Assembly (NCBI GenBank): GCA_039707465.1
Contig: CM077647.1
Coordinates: 117,244,610 to 117,308,609 of the forward strand
Direction of reading: 5' to 3'
Origin: Rhabdophis nuchalis
Taxonomy: Eukaryota; Chordata; Lepidosauria; Squamata; Natricidae
DNA: 64,000 nucleotides
Both the position numbers and the translations under genes were made by a program. Below, piece by piece: positions 32,673 through 43,754 of this stretch; within the stretch, counting starts at the first letter, position 1, and each line of letters opens with the position of its first letter. A model generated the notes under the pieces. That model was given only the letters and a program-made list of their open reading frames with translations, was not told where the DNA came from and searched no databases.

Positions 32673-34239
32673 GTACTTTAGTATCTCCAGGAGCCAATTA
32701 ACAACAAGTACCAAGGTACTGCTGTATTATATTAGAACGAAGCCACTTTATGAAATTCATTGCCTTTTCTCATCATGTGTACAGAGGAAGGAAGATTATC
32801 TATTGCTCAGGCAATGTGGGGAGAATACTTTGAAAGCTAAACAAAGATGTAACTCTTGATTCACTAAAGTATAGAACGGGAGAAGATGTAGAGTACAATC
32901 ATATTTGCAAGATTGTGTTATTACAGCCAATCTCAATAAAAGTGGTTTTAACCTTCCAGCGGAGGTGATCTCATTGTCTTATTTACATAGTGGAGCTGAT
33001 GATATTAGAGTACAGTTCTCTTTTATGCTCGTTGGAGTTTAAATTCTGCATTTCCTTTTTCTACTTTTCCCATCTTAATGGGCACTTGTTGTATACATGT
33101 CATGTTTGATGCTAGATTGCAGTTGATCCTGACATAATCTGGAAAATTGTAGTCAAAATATAATGCCTACAGTCCAGGCAAAGACCTTCCTCTGATGCAG
33201 AGAGTTAATCTGGCTATCATAGTTGTCAAGATATGAAAAAATGTAGTTGGACAGATATCTACTGATCTTCACTAGGATTGTGGCCAGCAGAATGAGTAGG
33301 AATCCATTCCAAGAGAAACAGTGATCTTCAACAATCTCTGTTGCTAAACATGAAGAATTGATTGTTGTCCCATAATAAGAATAAACTAATCTTGCAGTTG
33401 TCTCTATATTATTTATTGCCTTTGTCAACACATGCAGTTTCTATTGATGGTATTCCTTCTGCTATGGCTGGCTGAGCTGGTTGCCAAGAATGTTGTCACC
33501 TTCAAGCATGTGGATTGCAGGCTTAAAGATAAAGTTGATGGAAAATCAATGCTAAATCTGTAATATACAGTGCAAAAGAGGATTCCATTGGATCACCTTC
33601 TTTAGTTATGCCAAGGATTTCTCCAATTAGAATTGAGTATGTTGGTCACAGACACAGCTCTTTGAAGACCCAGGGTTCCTTTTAAATTATGAAGAGCTTA
33701 AGCCTACTGATGGATCACAATTTTTTTAGAAAGAAGTTATTAAAGATTACAGACAATAATATAGATTACTGAGAAATCCAGGAAAAAAAATCTGCTCTAT
33801 TGTTTTGTAGATATTGTCAACTTAGTTAACAGATTATCTAGTAATTTCTAATGCCTAAAAACTAGAACTCATGGTCTCCCATGAATTCTAGTCTGGTGCC
33901 TTCACCAGTAATCAAACTAGTTCTCATAAAATATATATAACATATTATATTGTGCTATGTTTTGTTGCCTTGCATTACATTATATATTCTTTTAAACATG
34001 TTAACTTTATTTGCAAGAAGACTGATTTAAACTGAGCCAAATAGAAGCTCAAGTCTTTTCCATAAATTTGGTGGTGATATTAAAAAAGTAAATGGGAATA
34101 CTTCCAACGATTTAAAATATCCAATGGCAGAAAAATTATGTGATAAAAACTAGAAACAAGGAGAGCTTGGCCTCTTACCCTTGTAGAAGGAAAGGTGGTT
34201 CACACCTGTAAATTTACAGGAAGTATATTGGTATCTGCG
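32673..34239. other. intergenic, nothing recognised
   Basis: AT-rich sequence without recognisable coding or repeat content. Confidence 0.4.
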
Positions 34240-34692
34240 GGATCGCATCCTGCCCCATACATCCCTGCGGCCGATTCACTCCCACAGAGAGGGACTTCTT
34301 CGGGTGCCGTCCACTAGGCTATGCCAGCGAGCGACGCCCAGGGGAAGGGCCTTCTCTGTGGTGGGCCCGACCCTCTGGAACGACCTTCCCCCCGATATTA
34401 GAACAACTACGGACCTCTGCTCCTTCCAACAAAAATTAAAAACACACTTCTTCTGCTTGGCTGGCCTAGGGTAATTAAACTGTTTTTTAAGGGATTTTTA
34501 GAGCTTAGTTTTAGTTTATATGGGTTTTAGCGCAGGGCTGGTTTAATTCATTTTAATATTGTAATTGTTTGTGGTTTTATTGTATTTTTAATTTCCCTGC
34601 GCCCCACCTCAAGTCCCTTCGGGGAGAGAGAGCGGGTTATAAATTATTATTGTTGTTGTTGTTGTTGTTGTTGTTATTATTATTATTATTAT
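34240..34692 (+). mobile_element. L2/CR1-like LINE 3' end with TTG/TTA tail
   Basis: The CTCCCACAGAGAGGGACTTC and CTCTGGAACGACCTTCC blocks match the other copies. Tail is (TTG)n then (TTA)n. The Helitron at 34722 begins 30 bp beyond it. Confidence 0.85.
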
Positions 34693-35044
34693 ATAACTGG
34701 TTCCCTACAAACATCCTTTCATCTATATAAATAAAAATGTAAAATAGTTTGTACGAATCCACTAATCTCAAAAACTACTGCACCGATTTACCTCAAATTT
34801 TGACATAATGTTGCCAAGGACTTCCGATAATAGAATACCTACTCATTTTGTGCCTAGCACACGTGTGTCGTGTGCAAGGTACACAAATGTAAAATGTACC
34901 CACTGATCAGGCTTTCACCTCCCTGTAACTCCTCCCACCAGGCAACAGTCATTTCCTCAGCCACGTACGGAGGCCTCTTAGGGCCAAAAAGGCACTGAGA
35001 TAGCAAACTCCAAGGTGGCCCATAGAGAGAGAGAGAGGAAGAAA

Positions 35045-35412
35045 TACAGTTTAATAAAAGAGGGACTAGGGGAGACAGGATAGCAGCCTTCCAATATCTC
35101 AGAGGCTGCCACAAAGAAGAGAGAGTCAAGCTATTCTCCAAAACACTTGAGGGCAGAACAAGAAGCAATGGGTGGAAACTAATCAAGGAGAGAAGCAACT
35201 TAGAACTGAGGAGAAAATTCCTGACAGTGAGAACAATTAACCAGTGGAACAGCTTGCCTCCAGAAATTGTGAATGCCCCAACACTGCAGGTCTTCAAGAA
35301 GATGTTGGATAGCCATTTTTCTGAAATGGTATAGGGCTTCCTGCCTAGGCAGGGAGTTGGACTAGATGACTTCCAAGGTCCCTTCCAACTCTGCTATTGT
35401 ATTATTGTATTA
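35045..35412 (+). mobile_element. CR1 LINE 3' end inserted in Helitron B
   Basis: Recognisable CR1 terminal coding and 3' UTR ending GGGAGTTGGACTAGATGAC..TCCAACTCTGCTATTGTA with short TATTGTAT repeats, typical of CR1 3' ends. Absent from copy A at the equivalent point, so it was inserted later. Confidence 0.8.
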
Positions 35413-36003
35413 CAGTAGGTAGGTAGATAGGGGAATATATAGATAGGGAGAAATACAGTAAGTAGGTAGGTAGATACGTAGATAGAGGGATAGATAGGGA
35501 GAAATACGGTAGGTAGGTAGGTAGGTAGGTAGGTAGGTAGGTAGGTAGGTAGGTAGAAACACAGTAGGTAGGTAGGTAGGTAGGGTGATAGATAGAGAGG
35601 GAGAAATACAATAGGTAGGTAGGTAGGTAAGTAGGTAGGTAGAGGGAGAAAGGAAGAAATACAGTAGGTAGGTAGGTAGGGGGATAGAGAGGGAGAAATA
35701 CAGTAGGTAGGTAGGTAGGTACGTAGGTAGGTAGGTAGGTAGAGAGGGAAAGGAAGAAATATAGTAGGTAGTTAAGTAGAGGGATAGACAGAGAGGGAGA
35801 AATACAGTAGCAGGTAGGTAGGTAGGGGGATAGATAGGGAGAAATACGGTAGGTAGGTAGGTAGGTAGGTAGGTAGGTAGGTAGGTAGAGGGATAGAGAG
35901 GGAGAAATACAATAGGTAGGTAGGTAGAGGGTGAAAGGAAGAAATACAGTAGGTAGGTAAGTAGAGGGATTAACATATCCACTTTCAAATAGTAGGTAGG
36001 TAG
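35410..36003. repeat. (GTAG)n compound minisatellite
   Basis: Blocks of GTAG units separated by 'ggagaaatacagtag' spacers in a roughly 50-90 bp higher-order pattern. It matches inverted arrays in copies A and C. Confidence 0.9.
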
Positions 36004-36115
36004 GTTGGGGGTTATACGATGGTTGTATGTATGTGTGCAGGTGTAGATCTACACACAGATTGGTTGGCCATTTAACCAAACTGGGCCACAGCAACGCGTG
36101 GCCGGGTATAGCTAG

Positions 36116-36518
36116 TACTAGAATATAGAGACATTAATTCATGTCTCATTATTCCACAGCACCAGAAGTTTTTCATTTCATTTCTCTGCTTCCAATATAT
36201 CTTTTCCTCACTTGTCTCACATTTCTATATTTATTATATTTATAGATCATCCATGCTGGCCATTTAGCAAGTTCTGCTTCTATAATGCCCCCGACTCTAA
36301 ATGAATGGTGTGGATTCTTCCCTTGTAGTATCTATGAAAATGCCTGATACTTTTCTGCTATTGCCAAGCTATGTTGCAGGAAGTTATATGCCCAATTTCC
36401 TCCTTTATCCAAGTCAAAATTCACATAATTCTCTCTACTGCTGGGCCATGGGATGGCAATGATCTTCAGAAAAGCTGTTTGTATGCAAAGTATCTCTGCT
36501 CTTCTGGACATAGACACC
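36116..36518. other. intergenic, nothing recognised
   Basis: Short stretch between Helitron and L1. No element recognised. Confidence 0.4.
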
Positions 36519-38190
36519 ATACAATTCTTTTTAAAAATATTTTATTGAAGTTTATTATAACATAAAATGCAACTGGAAAATAAAAATTAAGAAAAAAGGC
36601 GGAAGTGCAAACTGTAAGAAAAAGGAAAAAAGAAAGGTGGGGGAGAGGTCGACTCTTACTCTTTCCAACACAGTTATAGATAATACAAGGTTGAAATTAT
36701 AATTATTAGAAGCCAATTCTGTAATTTACACAATTCTAAATTTAGTCTATTTTTTATTAAAATTCTAAATTTCATTTTTCCCTATATAGAACATAAAAAA
36801 ACAGAAGCAACATCTCAATAGAAACAGGACCAAATAAAAATTCTGTATTTAGAGCAATCTTAACCAATCCATTTTGCTTTATTCCCCCCTCCCCCCTTAT
36901 TGTAAAAAGTAATATATATATTTCTGTTTAGGCTTATTAATATTTGTAGACTATCTTCATTTGTAGACTATTCTTCATTCATATTAACAAAATTCACTAT
37001 ACTGTTTCAATTTCTTTAATAATAATAATCTTTATTGTCATTGTACTAAAATTACAATGAAATTGGCTAACCTTACAAAGAAAACTTTTATATTTTATAT
37101 CCATTTTAAAACTACAAATGTTTCTTTAATATTTTTTCTTAAGTTAACAAATTCTAATACATATTTGCTTTAACTTCCTCTTAACATATCCACCTTCAAA
37201 TTCTATTTCAATAAAATTTCACTAACTTTAGGAATTACTCAAGCACTACATATAAGGGGAAAAAATAAAATCCATGTTATAAACATAAAACCATACATTG
37301 GAACTTTCTTTTAGTTACATATATCAGACAAGTAAAAAAATCCGTCCTAACTTCAGTTAGCTCATTAAGCCACTCCTTCCAACTTATCCTCATAAATTAC
37401 ATTTTTAAAAATCTGGAATGTCTATCAAACAAATATAAACTTCTCTTTTGCGCAGGAGATTCCTACCTTTGTTAGTATCTATAAAGAAAAAGCCCCAAAC
37501 TTCTCTTGAGGAGTTGGTTTACTTGAAAGAATTTTCTTTCATTTGCACTGGAAAGGAAAGCTTGTATTCAAACCATCTCATAATAGTTATAATTGGTTGG
37601 TGTCAGATTTGTATTTCAAAATTACAATTATGTCCTTTGCATTGTTAAATATATTGTGGAATATCCTTTGTAGCTTGGTTAACTTTCTGCAAATAATTGT
37701 ATCTCTGAATTTTCAACTTTCTTCCAATAGCTTGAGTAATTTTTTTCTCTTGCTCCTCTTTCATACATCTTTAGAACATTATTGACCTATAAGCTGATTT
37801 TTTTTGTTTAAATACTTCTTGAATATAACTTTGGCAATCTGATGCATTCAATATTTTTTCTATTCTCTATTCTTCTTCTTCGTGTATTCTTTAGCTCACT
37901 TTTATAGTTAAATAATCGACTTTTACAAATCAATTGATATTTCTGGCCAATCAGAATTCATTAAAATCAGAAGACTTTAACCACCCACAACAAATAGTCC
38001 AAAGTTACAAATTTTAACTCCCAACATCAAATAAGAGTAAATCATAAAATAAAACCACAGCTTTTTAGATCTGCTCTGAAGCACAGCTTCCCCAATCTTC
38101 GGCAGACAGCTATTGTAAGGAGGATCTTGTGGGGTGATTCTAGGACTCTTCCTAATCCAGGAGAGTCCTGTAAACTGAGGGAACACAGTT
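36519..38190 (-). mobile_element. L1-like 3' region, decayed
   Basis: The left edge has a T-rich run and TATTTTATTGAAG (AATAAAATA on the minus strand), the reverse of an L1 poly-A end. AT-rich 3' UTR-like sequence follows. A different LINE-type tail (AATAATAATCTTTATTGTC) lies at about 37016-37060. The right boundary is uncertain. Confidence 0.5.
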
Positions 38191-38354
38191 TCCTTGTTAG
38201 TAAACTGAAAAAGCTTTATTCAGAGAAAACTCCCTTTCATGGAGCTTTCCCCTAGATTGGTTAGTCAGTCAGCCACCTTCACTAGAAGCCACCAACACAA
38301 TGTAATTCTGCAACTTCTAGAAGTTCTGAATATGGCTCTGCAAAGGCTGATAAC

Positions 38355-38640
38355 CTGTATTTATTTATTTATTTATTTTATTTATGTATTTATTGCATTT
38401 ATTTAGTTTGTCAAACATGTACAAGATAACAGGTATAAGTATAAACATGGACATGAGCACATGAAATTACAAATAAATGGGGACAGTAGGATAGGGACAG
38501 TAGGCACACTGGTGCGCTTATGCATGCCCCCTTACAGACCTCTTACGAATGGTGTGATAGAGATCATGATGAAGAATATTAGCAACATTTAGAATTTTGG
38601 TGTCTCTCATTATTGACTACACATAAACTATATAAATATA
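38355..38640 (-). mobile_element. CR1-like LINE 3' fragment
   Basis: A TTTA-repeat edge (38355-38380) is followed by GGACAGTAGG and CACACTGGTGCGCTTATGC, a dispersed reptile LINE 3' UTR sequence. No coding remains. Confidence 0.55.
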
Positions 38641-39339
38641 TCTTCCTGACCTTAAGACATCTACCCTAATTGGTAGATATCAAACTACCATTACAAAGCA
38701 TAGTTTACATATACAATTATAAGTCAAAAGGCTTTCTTAATAGCTTATAAAATTTATCATTCTTTTCATATTGCTGAACACAATCTAAGTTTCTTCTCTC
38801 AAGTGCTTCTGAAGAGTAATATACTTCATAAAAATAATAGACTCCCATCCCTCCACATGTTGAAAGATATGACACATATTAAAGCATTATATAAACCAAG
38901 ATGCCATTATTTTATGCAATAATTATATGTTATATAAATAGGATATTTATATTTGTAATAAAAATTGCATCATGTAAATGAACAATTAATTTTAGAAGGC
39001 ATGTGGGAATCACACTGTGCAACTTCAGGACATCACATCACATCTTAACACCAGGTTTGACATCAGGACCCAGCACAATTAGTAAACAGCAGCCTGACCT
39101 CCAAGGAGGTCATATTGTATATGCTGTCAGTGACCCCAATGCAACGTCTGGCATGCTCCTGAATGCCTAGAGCAGGATGTCAAACTCAAGGTCCTGACTG
39201 TATCTGGCTTGCAGGGTGCTTAGATCTGGCCTGCAGGAGAGTGCTGGAACCCCTAGAGAACCATCCTGCAAAATATCATTTGCACATGTCTTACTTAGAA
39301 CCTTTCAGGCACAAAATGTGAAGCTGTATAATACTTTCT
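38641..39339. other. intergenic, possible hAT fragment
   Basis: Sequence near 39173 (CAGGATGTCAAACTC) resembles the left terminus of the hAT family at 39478, but no matching right end was found. Otherwise nothing. Confidence 0.35.
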
Positions 39340-39945
39340 ACTACATACAAATCTATATTTTATACAGATTTATTTATACTTTGTATACCACTTAATCTAT
39401 TACTTATAAAACCACACATGGAATATTGCATCTAGTTTTGGTCACCATGATATAAAAAAGATATTGAGACTCTAGAACAGAGCTGTCAAACTCCCCGTCC
39501 ATAGGCCAGATGAGTCACACACTGGCCATGCCCACACCCGGTTTAGCGAAAGGGGGGAGGAGTCCTGATATGTCACGTGACGCTGTAGTGATGACACAAG
39601 TTTGACACCCCTGTTCTAGAAATAGTGAAGAAAGAGAAGAGCAAAAAAGATGACTAGGAGACTTGAGGCTAAAACATATGAAGATTAGTTGCAGGAACTG
39701 GATATGTCTAGTTTAAAGAAAAAGAAGATTAGGGATGACATGATAGCAATGTTACAATATTTGTGGGGCTGTCACAGAGGGTAGGGGATCAAACTATTTT
39801 CCAAACTACCTGAGGGAAGAAAAAGAAGTAACAAAACAAAACTTATTAAGGAGAGATCCAACCTAGAACTAAGGAGACACTGCACATCAGTGAGAACAAT
39901 TAATCAGTGGACCAGCTTGCCTTCAGAAACTGTGGGTGTTACTGA
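39340..39945 (+). pseudogene. CR1 LINE 3' coding fragment
   Basis: The sequence runs 'cacatggaatattgcatcta..ttaaggagagatccaacctagaac..cagtggaccagcttgcctt', matching the CR1 C-terminus and the copy inside Helitron B. Interrupted by a hAT MITE at 39478-39613. Confidence 0.75.
39478..39613. mobile_element. hAT-type MITE, 136 bp, nested in CR1
   Basis: Ends CAGAGCTGTCAAACTC and AAGTTTGACACCCCTG. The 8-bp duplication CTCTAGAA (39470-39477) / TTCTAGAA (39614-39621) differs at one base. Confidence 0.85.
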
Positions 39946-40377
39946 GCAGCTGAGAGCCAAAAGAGAAACTGCAGCCCAGCTGAGCCAGCCTAAAGCTGCT
40001 GTTATAAGAACAAACCCTGTCAAGGCCAGAAAAAATCCTGCTTGCAGTTCAGCAGGGGTCCTGTGACTGGGAAGGATCCCTTCTGATTAAAAGGACTCTA
40101 GAGTCTTTGCCTATAGTGCAGCCGTCAAGGTACAAGAAAGAGGCCTAGTGACAGGCCAATGGGGAAGTGGCGGTTTACTGCAGAGGCTGTGGCAACTGAG
40201 CTCTGCCAATGTGTTCTGTGGCAGAAGCTGAGGAAAGTGGTTGCCACAACTGTTAGCCATTGCAGAAGTGCAGCTGCAAGGCAGGCTAAGATTGTTTGGG
40301 AAAGGCCTGAGCTCTAATGGGACAAAACCTAGATTAGGGCTGGCCCCAGACCTGGTAGGCTCATTTGGCCTTATTTA

Positions 40378-40783
40378 CCATATTTTTCAGAGTATAAGAT
40401 GCACCTTTTCCCCTCAAAAAAGAGGCTGAATATCTGGGTGAGTCTTATGCACTGAATACAGCATTTTTTGTCTCCTGAAACTCCACCCCCTTCACCAAAA
40501 TGGTCATGTATAGCCTTTAGGAGACTTACAGCGTCCTCCTAGGAGCTGGAGAGGGCAGAAATGAGCAAAAAATGGACTGATTTTTGCTCATTTTGGGGGG
40601 CCCAACCCCCAGGAGCACTCCTCAAAGCTATTCATGCCCTTTAAAAAAAAAAACAGGCCCGTTTTTTGTGAAAAAAACCATTTTGGGGTAGTCTGCAGAG
40701 TGGAAAAAAAATTTTTTTATTTGCCTCTACAAAATCTTGGTGTGTCTTATACTCTGGTGCGTCTTATACTCCAAAAAATAAGG
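40378..40783. mobile_element. TA-flanked MITE, 406 bp
   Basis: Left end CCATATTTTTCAGAGTATAAG and right end CTTATACTCCAAAAAATAAGG are inverted, with TA on both sides. Same family as 32595-32670. Confidence 0.75.
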
Positions 40784-42299
40784 TAGTAAGCTTTTAGCCT
40801 ACTGAAGTCTAAATTCTAGAGTTCATAGAGGGGGCTACAAAAATACTCCCTCCCCCGGTTAATTGGGAAAGTAAGAGTAGGCACCTAGATCTTTACAAAT
40901 GCAATATGGGGAGTAAATTACATTATGTGCAACCAATTTACCAACAAGCTATGTATCAACTCACATGCATGATGCCATCCTAAATCCAATCTAAAAGATT
41001 GACTCAGTGAAATTTTGCAAAGCCACATTAATATTGTTATATTCCACTTCTCAGTAAAGATGACAACAAAACTAACTGTAAAAGAAAATGCGTAGTTCAA
41101 AAAGGCCACATAAAACATGAAATCACCAATTAAAATCTCAGCTGTGGAATCCTTGGTGCTCTCTGAGCTTGTTTGCAGACATTTTGTTATCTGAATATGT
41201 AACACCTTCACTGCTACAAGGGAGTATAATTTGCTCTGTGTTCATATACATATAGTAAGCCCGTTCCCACCAACACTGACAGCACAAATTATTGGATATA
41301 AACAGAGAGCAACCCCATTCTCTTCTAGTACTGAAAATATTGCCCACAAGCAAACAACCAAGCTCAGAGAGTACCAGAGACTCCACAGTTCAACTCTGAG
41401 TTATTAATATTCTCTTCTATTGATAAAAGTATAGCTATTAGTGAAACTATAATGAAACATAACTGCACAAGTACCCATTTTAGTTACTCTAGAATATGCA
41501 ATGCTACCAGAATTTTATCTATTTTGACTGCAGATCAAACACCAAGTTCCTTTTCAGGTTGACAAATTGAAGAGAGCTAAATGTCAAATACTATGCTTCT
41601 AACATCTTTCACACATATAAGAAAATTCCTGTATTCCCAATATTATCACTATTATTCCTATAATAATACTAGATTTTGTCAGATATCACACGTGACTGAA
41701 GCTATATACCCATGTTTATTTTTCCTTATTTATTTTCATATCACTAGTCCTCAGGAATGTCATCAAAATGAAAAGGGCACAAGTCTTTGGAATCTGCCAG
41801 CAAGCACTTTTGTTAGCCTGTAGAATTAAGAAAGAAAGCAGTTATTAGAAATATTACTATGTAGTTCAGAGGCTCGGCAGATGTACGTAAATCTCTCTGA
41901 TCTTTGCAGTTGCTTATTATGGGTTAAGTATACAGAGAACTACAGATTTATTTCTCATCATTCTGGTGCAATATAATGTACAGTATGATAAGATGAAAAA
42001 AATTCTGAAAATTATCCTATCCCAAAAATTTAAAGCACAATAGTGTAATTTTTCAGCAAACCGTTGGGCTCATAAGAACTACTCTTTTTTGTAGCCTCTG
42101 ATGAAGAAAAAGTCACAAACTGATAGCAAGGTGTATTCAGGTGAATTCGGGATGAACATGATACTATCATCCACATGTTTGTTTGTTTTTAAAGTGTCTG
42201 TCATAAGCTCAAGAGGGGGGAATCTGGTTTTTTTTTTACATCCTCTTTGACTAATCACTTTTTCAGAACTTTTGTTACTGCATGAGTCAAAAAGAGGGC
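40784..42299. other. intergenic, nothing recognised
   Basis: No coding or repeat feature that I can support. This is the 3' flank of BTC and may include distal 3' UTR. Confidence 0.4.
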
Positions 42300-42934
42300 T
42301 TTGAAAATGTTTACAGACCTCTCACATCCTGGACATAAATTGTTTCAACTCCTACCCTCAAAACAATGCTTCAGAGCAGGGGTCTCCAACCTTTGCAACT
42401 TTAAGTCTGAAGGACTTCAGCTCCCAGAATTCTCCAGCCAGCTCTGCTGGCTGGAGAATTCTGGGAGCTGAAGTCCTTCAGACTTAAAGTTGCAAAGGTT
42501 GGAGACCCCTGCTTTAGAGCACTGCACACCAAGACAACTAGACACAAGAACAGTTTTCCCCCCAAACGCCATTACTCTGCTAAACAAATAATTCCCTCAC
42601 CACTGTCAAACCATTCACTAAACCTGCATTACTATTACTATTAGTCTTCTCATCATTCCTATCACCCATCTCCTCCCACTTATAACTGCATGTCTATACC
42701 TTGTTGCTTGTATCCTTATGATTTATATTGATATTGATTGTTTTCTGATTGTTTATAACCATCATTAAGTGTTGTATCTTACGATTCCTGACAAATATAT
42801 CCTGTCTTTTTATGTACACTGAAAGCATATGCACCAAAGACAAATTCCTTGTGTGTCCAATCATACTTGGCCAATAATGAATTCTATTCTATTCTATTCT
42901 ATTCTATTCTATTCTATTCTATTCTATTCTATTG
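42300..42934 (+). mobile_element. CR1 LINE 3' end with (ATTCT)n tail (Snake1-like)
   Basis: A 3' coding remnant and UTR end in CTTGGCCAATAATGAATTCT and run into an (ATTCT)n array at 42881-42934. A CR1 3' end joined to an AATAG-class microsatellite is the arrangement described for Snake1 (L3) CR1 in snakes. A palindromic MITE interrupts it at 42377-42511. Confidence 0.7.
42377..42511. mobile_element. perfect palindromic hAT MITE, 135 bp
   Basis: Two 66-bp arms that are exact reverse complements, separated by a 3-bp loop (TCT). Ends CAGGGGTCTCCAACC..GGTTGGAGACCCCTG. The 8-bp duplication CTTCAGAG (42369-42376) / CTTTAGAG (42512-42519) differs at one base. Confidence 0.93.
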
Positions 42935-43648
42935 GAAGAATAACTTCTCAGCTGCTTTCATTTATAAATCAAGCTGAGCAGAGGGCACATGTGTAAAATC
43001 CCTTGCTATGATTCATAAAAGGGAGAAGCAGTGCAGGACAGGCAGATTTCTCTTTACATGCCTGAATACTGAAATTGAAATGACCCTGCTGCACTCTTTC
43101 TAAAGGGCCTTTTTTCTGCCCTCATAATAAAAAAATATTCCACATTTTCTCATTTAATTTCACTGTGTACTTTCTCAATGGAACATATGCATGTAATGTA
43201 AATGAACATAATCCATTTGGTGTGCGATGATTTGCTTCCCTCCTATGTGAAAGAAAATAATATTTAGGAAGAAAAAAACCCTCAATCTAAAAAAATATCT
43301 TAAGAAACAAATTGAAATAATGTCCTGATAACATCCCCGTCAGTATTGGCTAGTAAAAAAAAGGAGATTATAGCCACTATGTCAATATGTTAAGATACCT
43401 GGGGAAACTATCAGTTAACTATGAATGACTTGCCTGTTCACATAGAGAAATATTGCTTACTCATTACATGAGTATAAAACATTCATTTAGTAAGTATCAT
43501 GGAGTGTAGTAATCCATTAAACTAAAACAAACTTACATTAGTTAAAATATTATGAATTCAAATTAAAATATAATTAATTTTGAAATAAAATAAATTATCC
43601 CTCATTTTGAGATTTCCAGGATGTAAAATTTCAGAACCATCTTTACCT
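42935..43648. other. BTC 3' flank / 3' UTR
   Basis: Immediately downstream of the BTC stop on the minus strand. I found no unambiguous AATAAA close to the stop. An ATTAAA-type variant occurs near 43155 (minus). The 3' UTR end is undetermined. Confidence 0.4.
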
Positions 43649-43754
43649 TCATTCAATATCTGTCTCGAGTATATCATCAGTTTTCATTGGCTGCTCATTA
43701 TCACAAGTCCCGGATTCCTCCTGTTTCCTCTTTCTACGTTTTTTCCGACAATAA
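43649..43754 (-). CDS. BTC: BTC exon 5 (cytoplasmic tail, stop)
   Basis: Acceptor CTTTCAAAG. Encodes YCRKKRRKRKQEESGTCDN to ..ILETDIE and TGA (43651-43649). The basic stretch matches the CHPLRKRRKRK-type tail known for BTC. The first base completes H134. Confidence 0.94.

Larger units (their letters stand above)
34722..36115 (+). mobile_element. non-autonomous Helitron with (GTAG)n array, copy B, 1394 bp
   Basis: Begins TCTATATAAATAAAAATG after host A. Ends with GGCCACAGCAACGCGTGGCC (foldback), eight bases of GGGTATAG-type sequence and CTAG before host T. These are the canonical TC..hairpin..CTRR ends. No Rep/helicase. A GTAG/GGTA array fills 35410-36003 and a CR1 3' end sits at about 35045-35412. 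Confidence 0.85.

Noticed and set aside
21690..43648. A third host gene (for example KRCC1, CD8 or an AREG/EREG paralogue) between SMYD1 and BTC
   Set aside because: No exon-like conserved segments with splice sites were seen. All longer frames are repeat-derived or anonymous.
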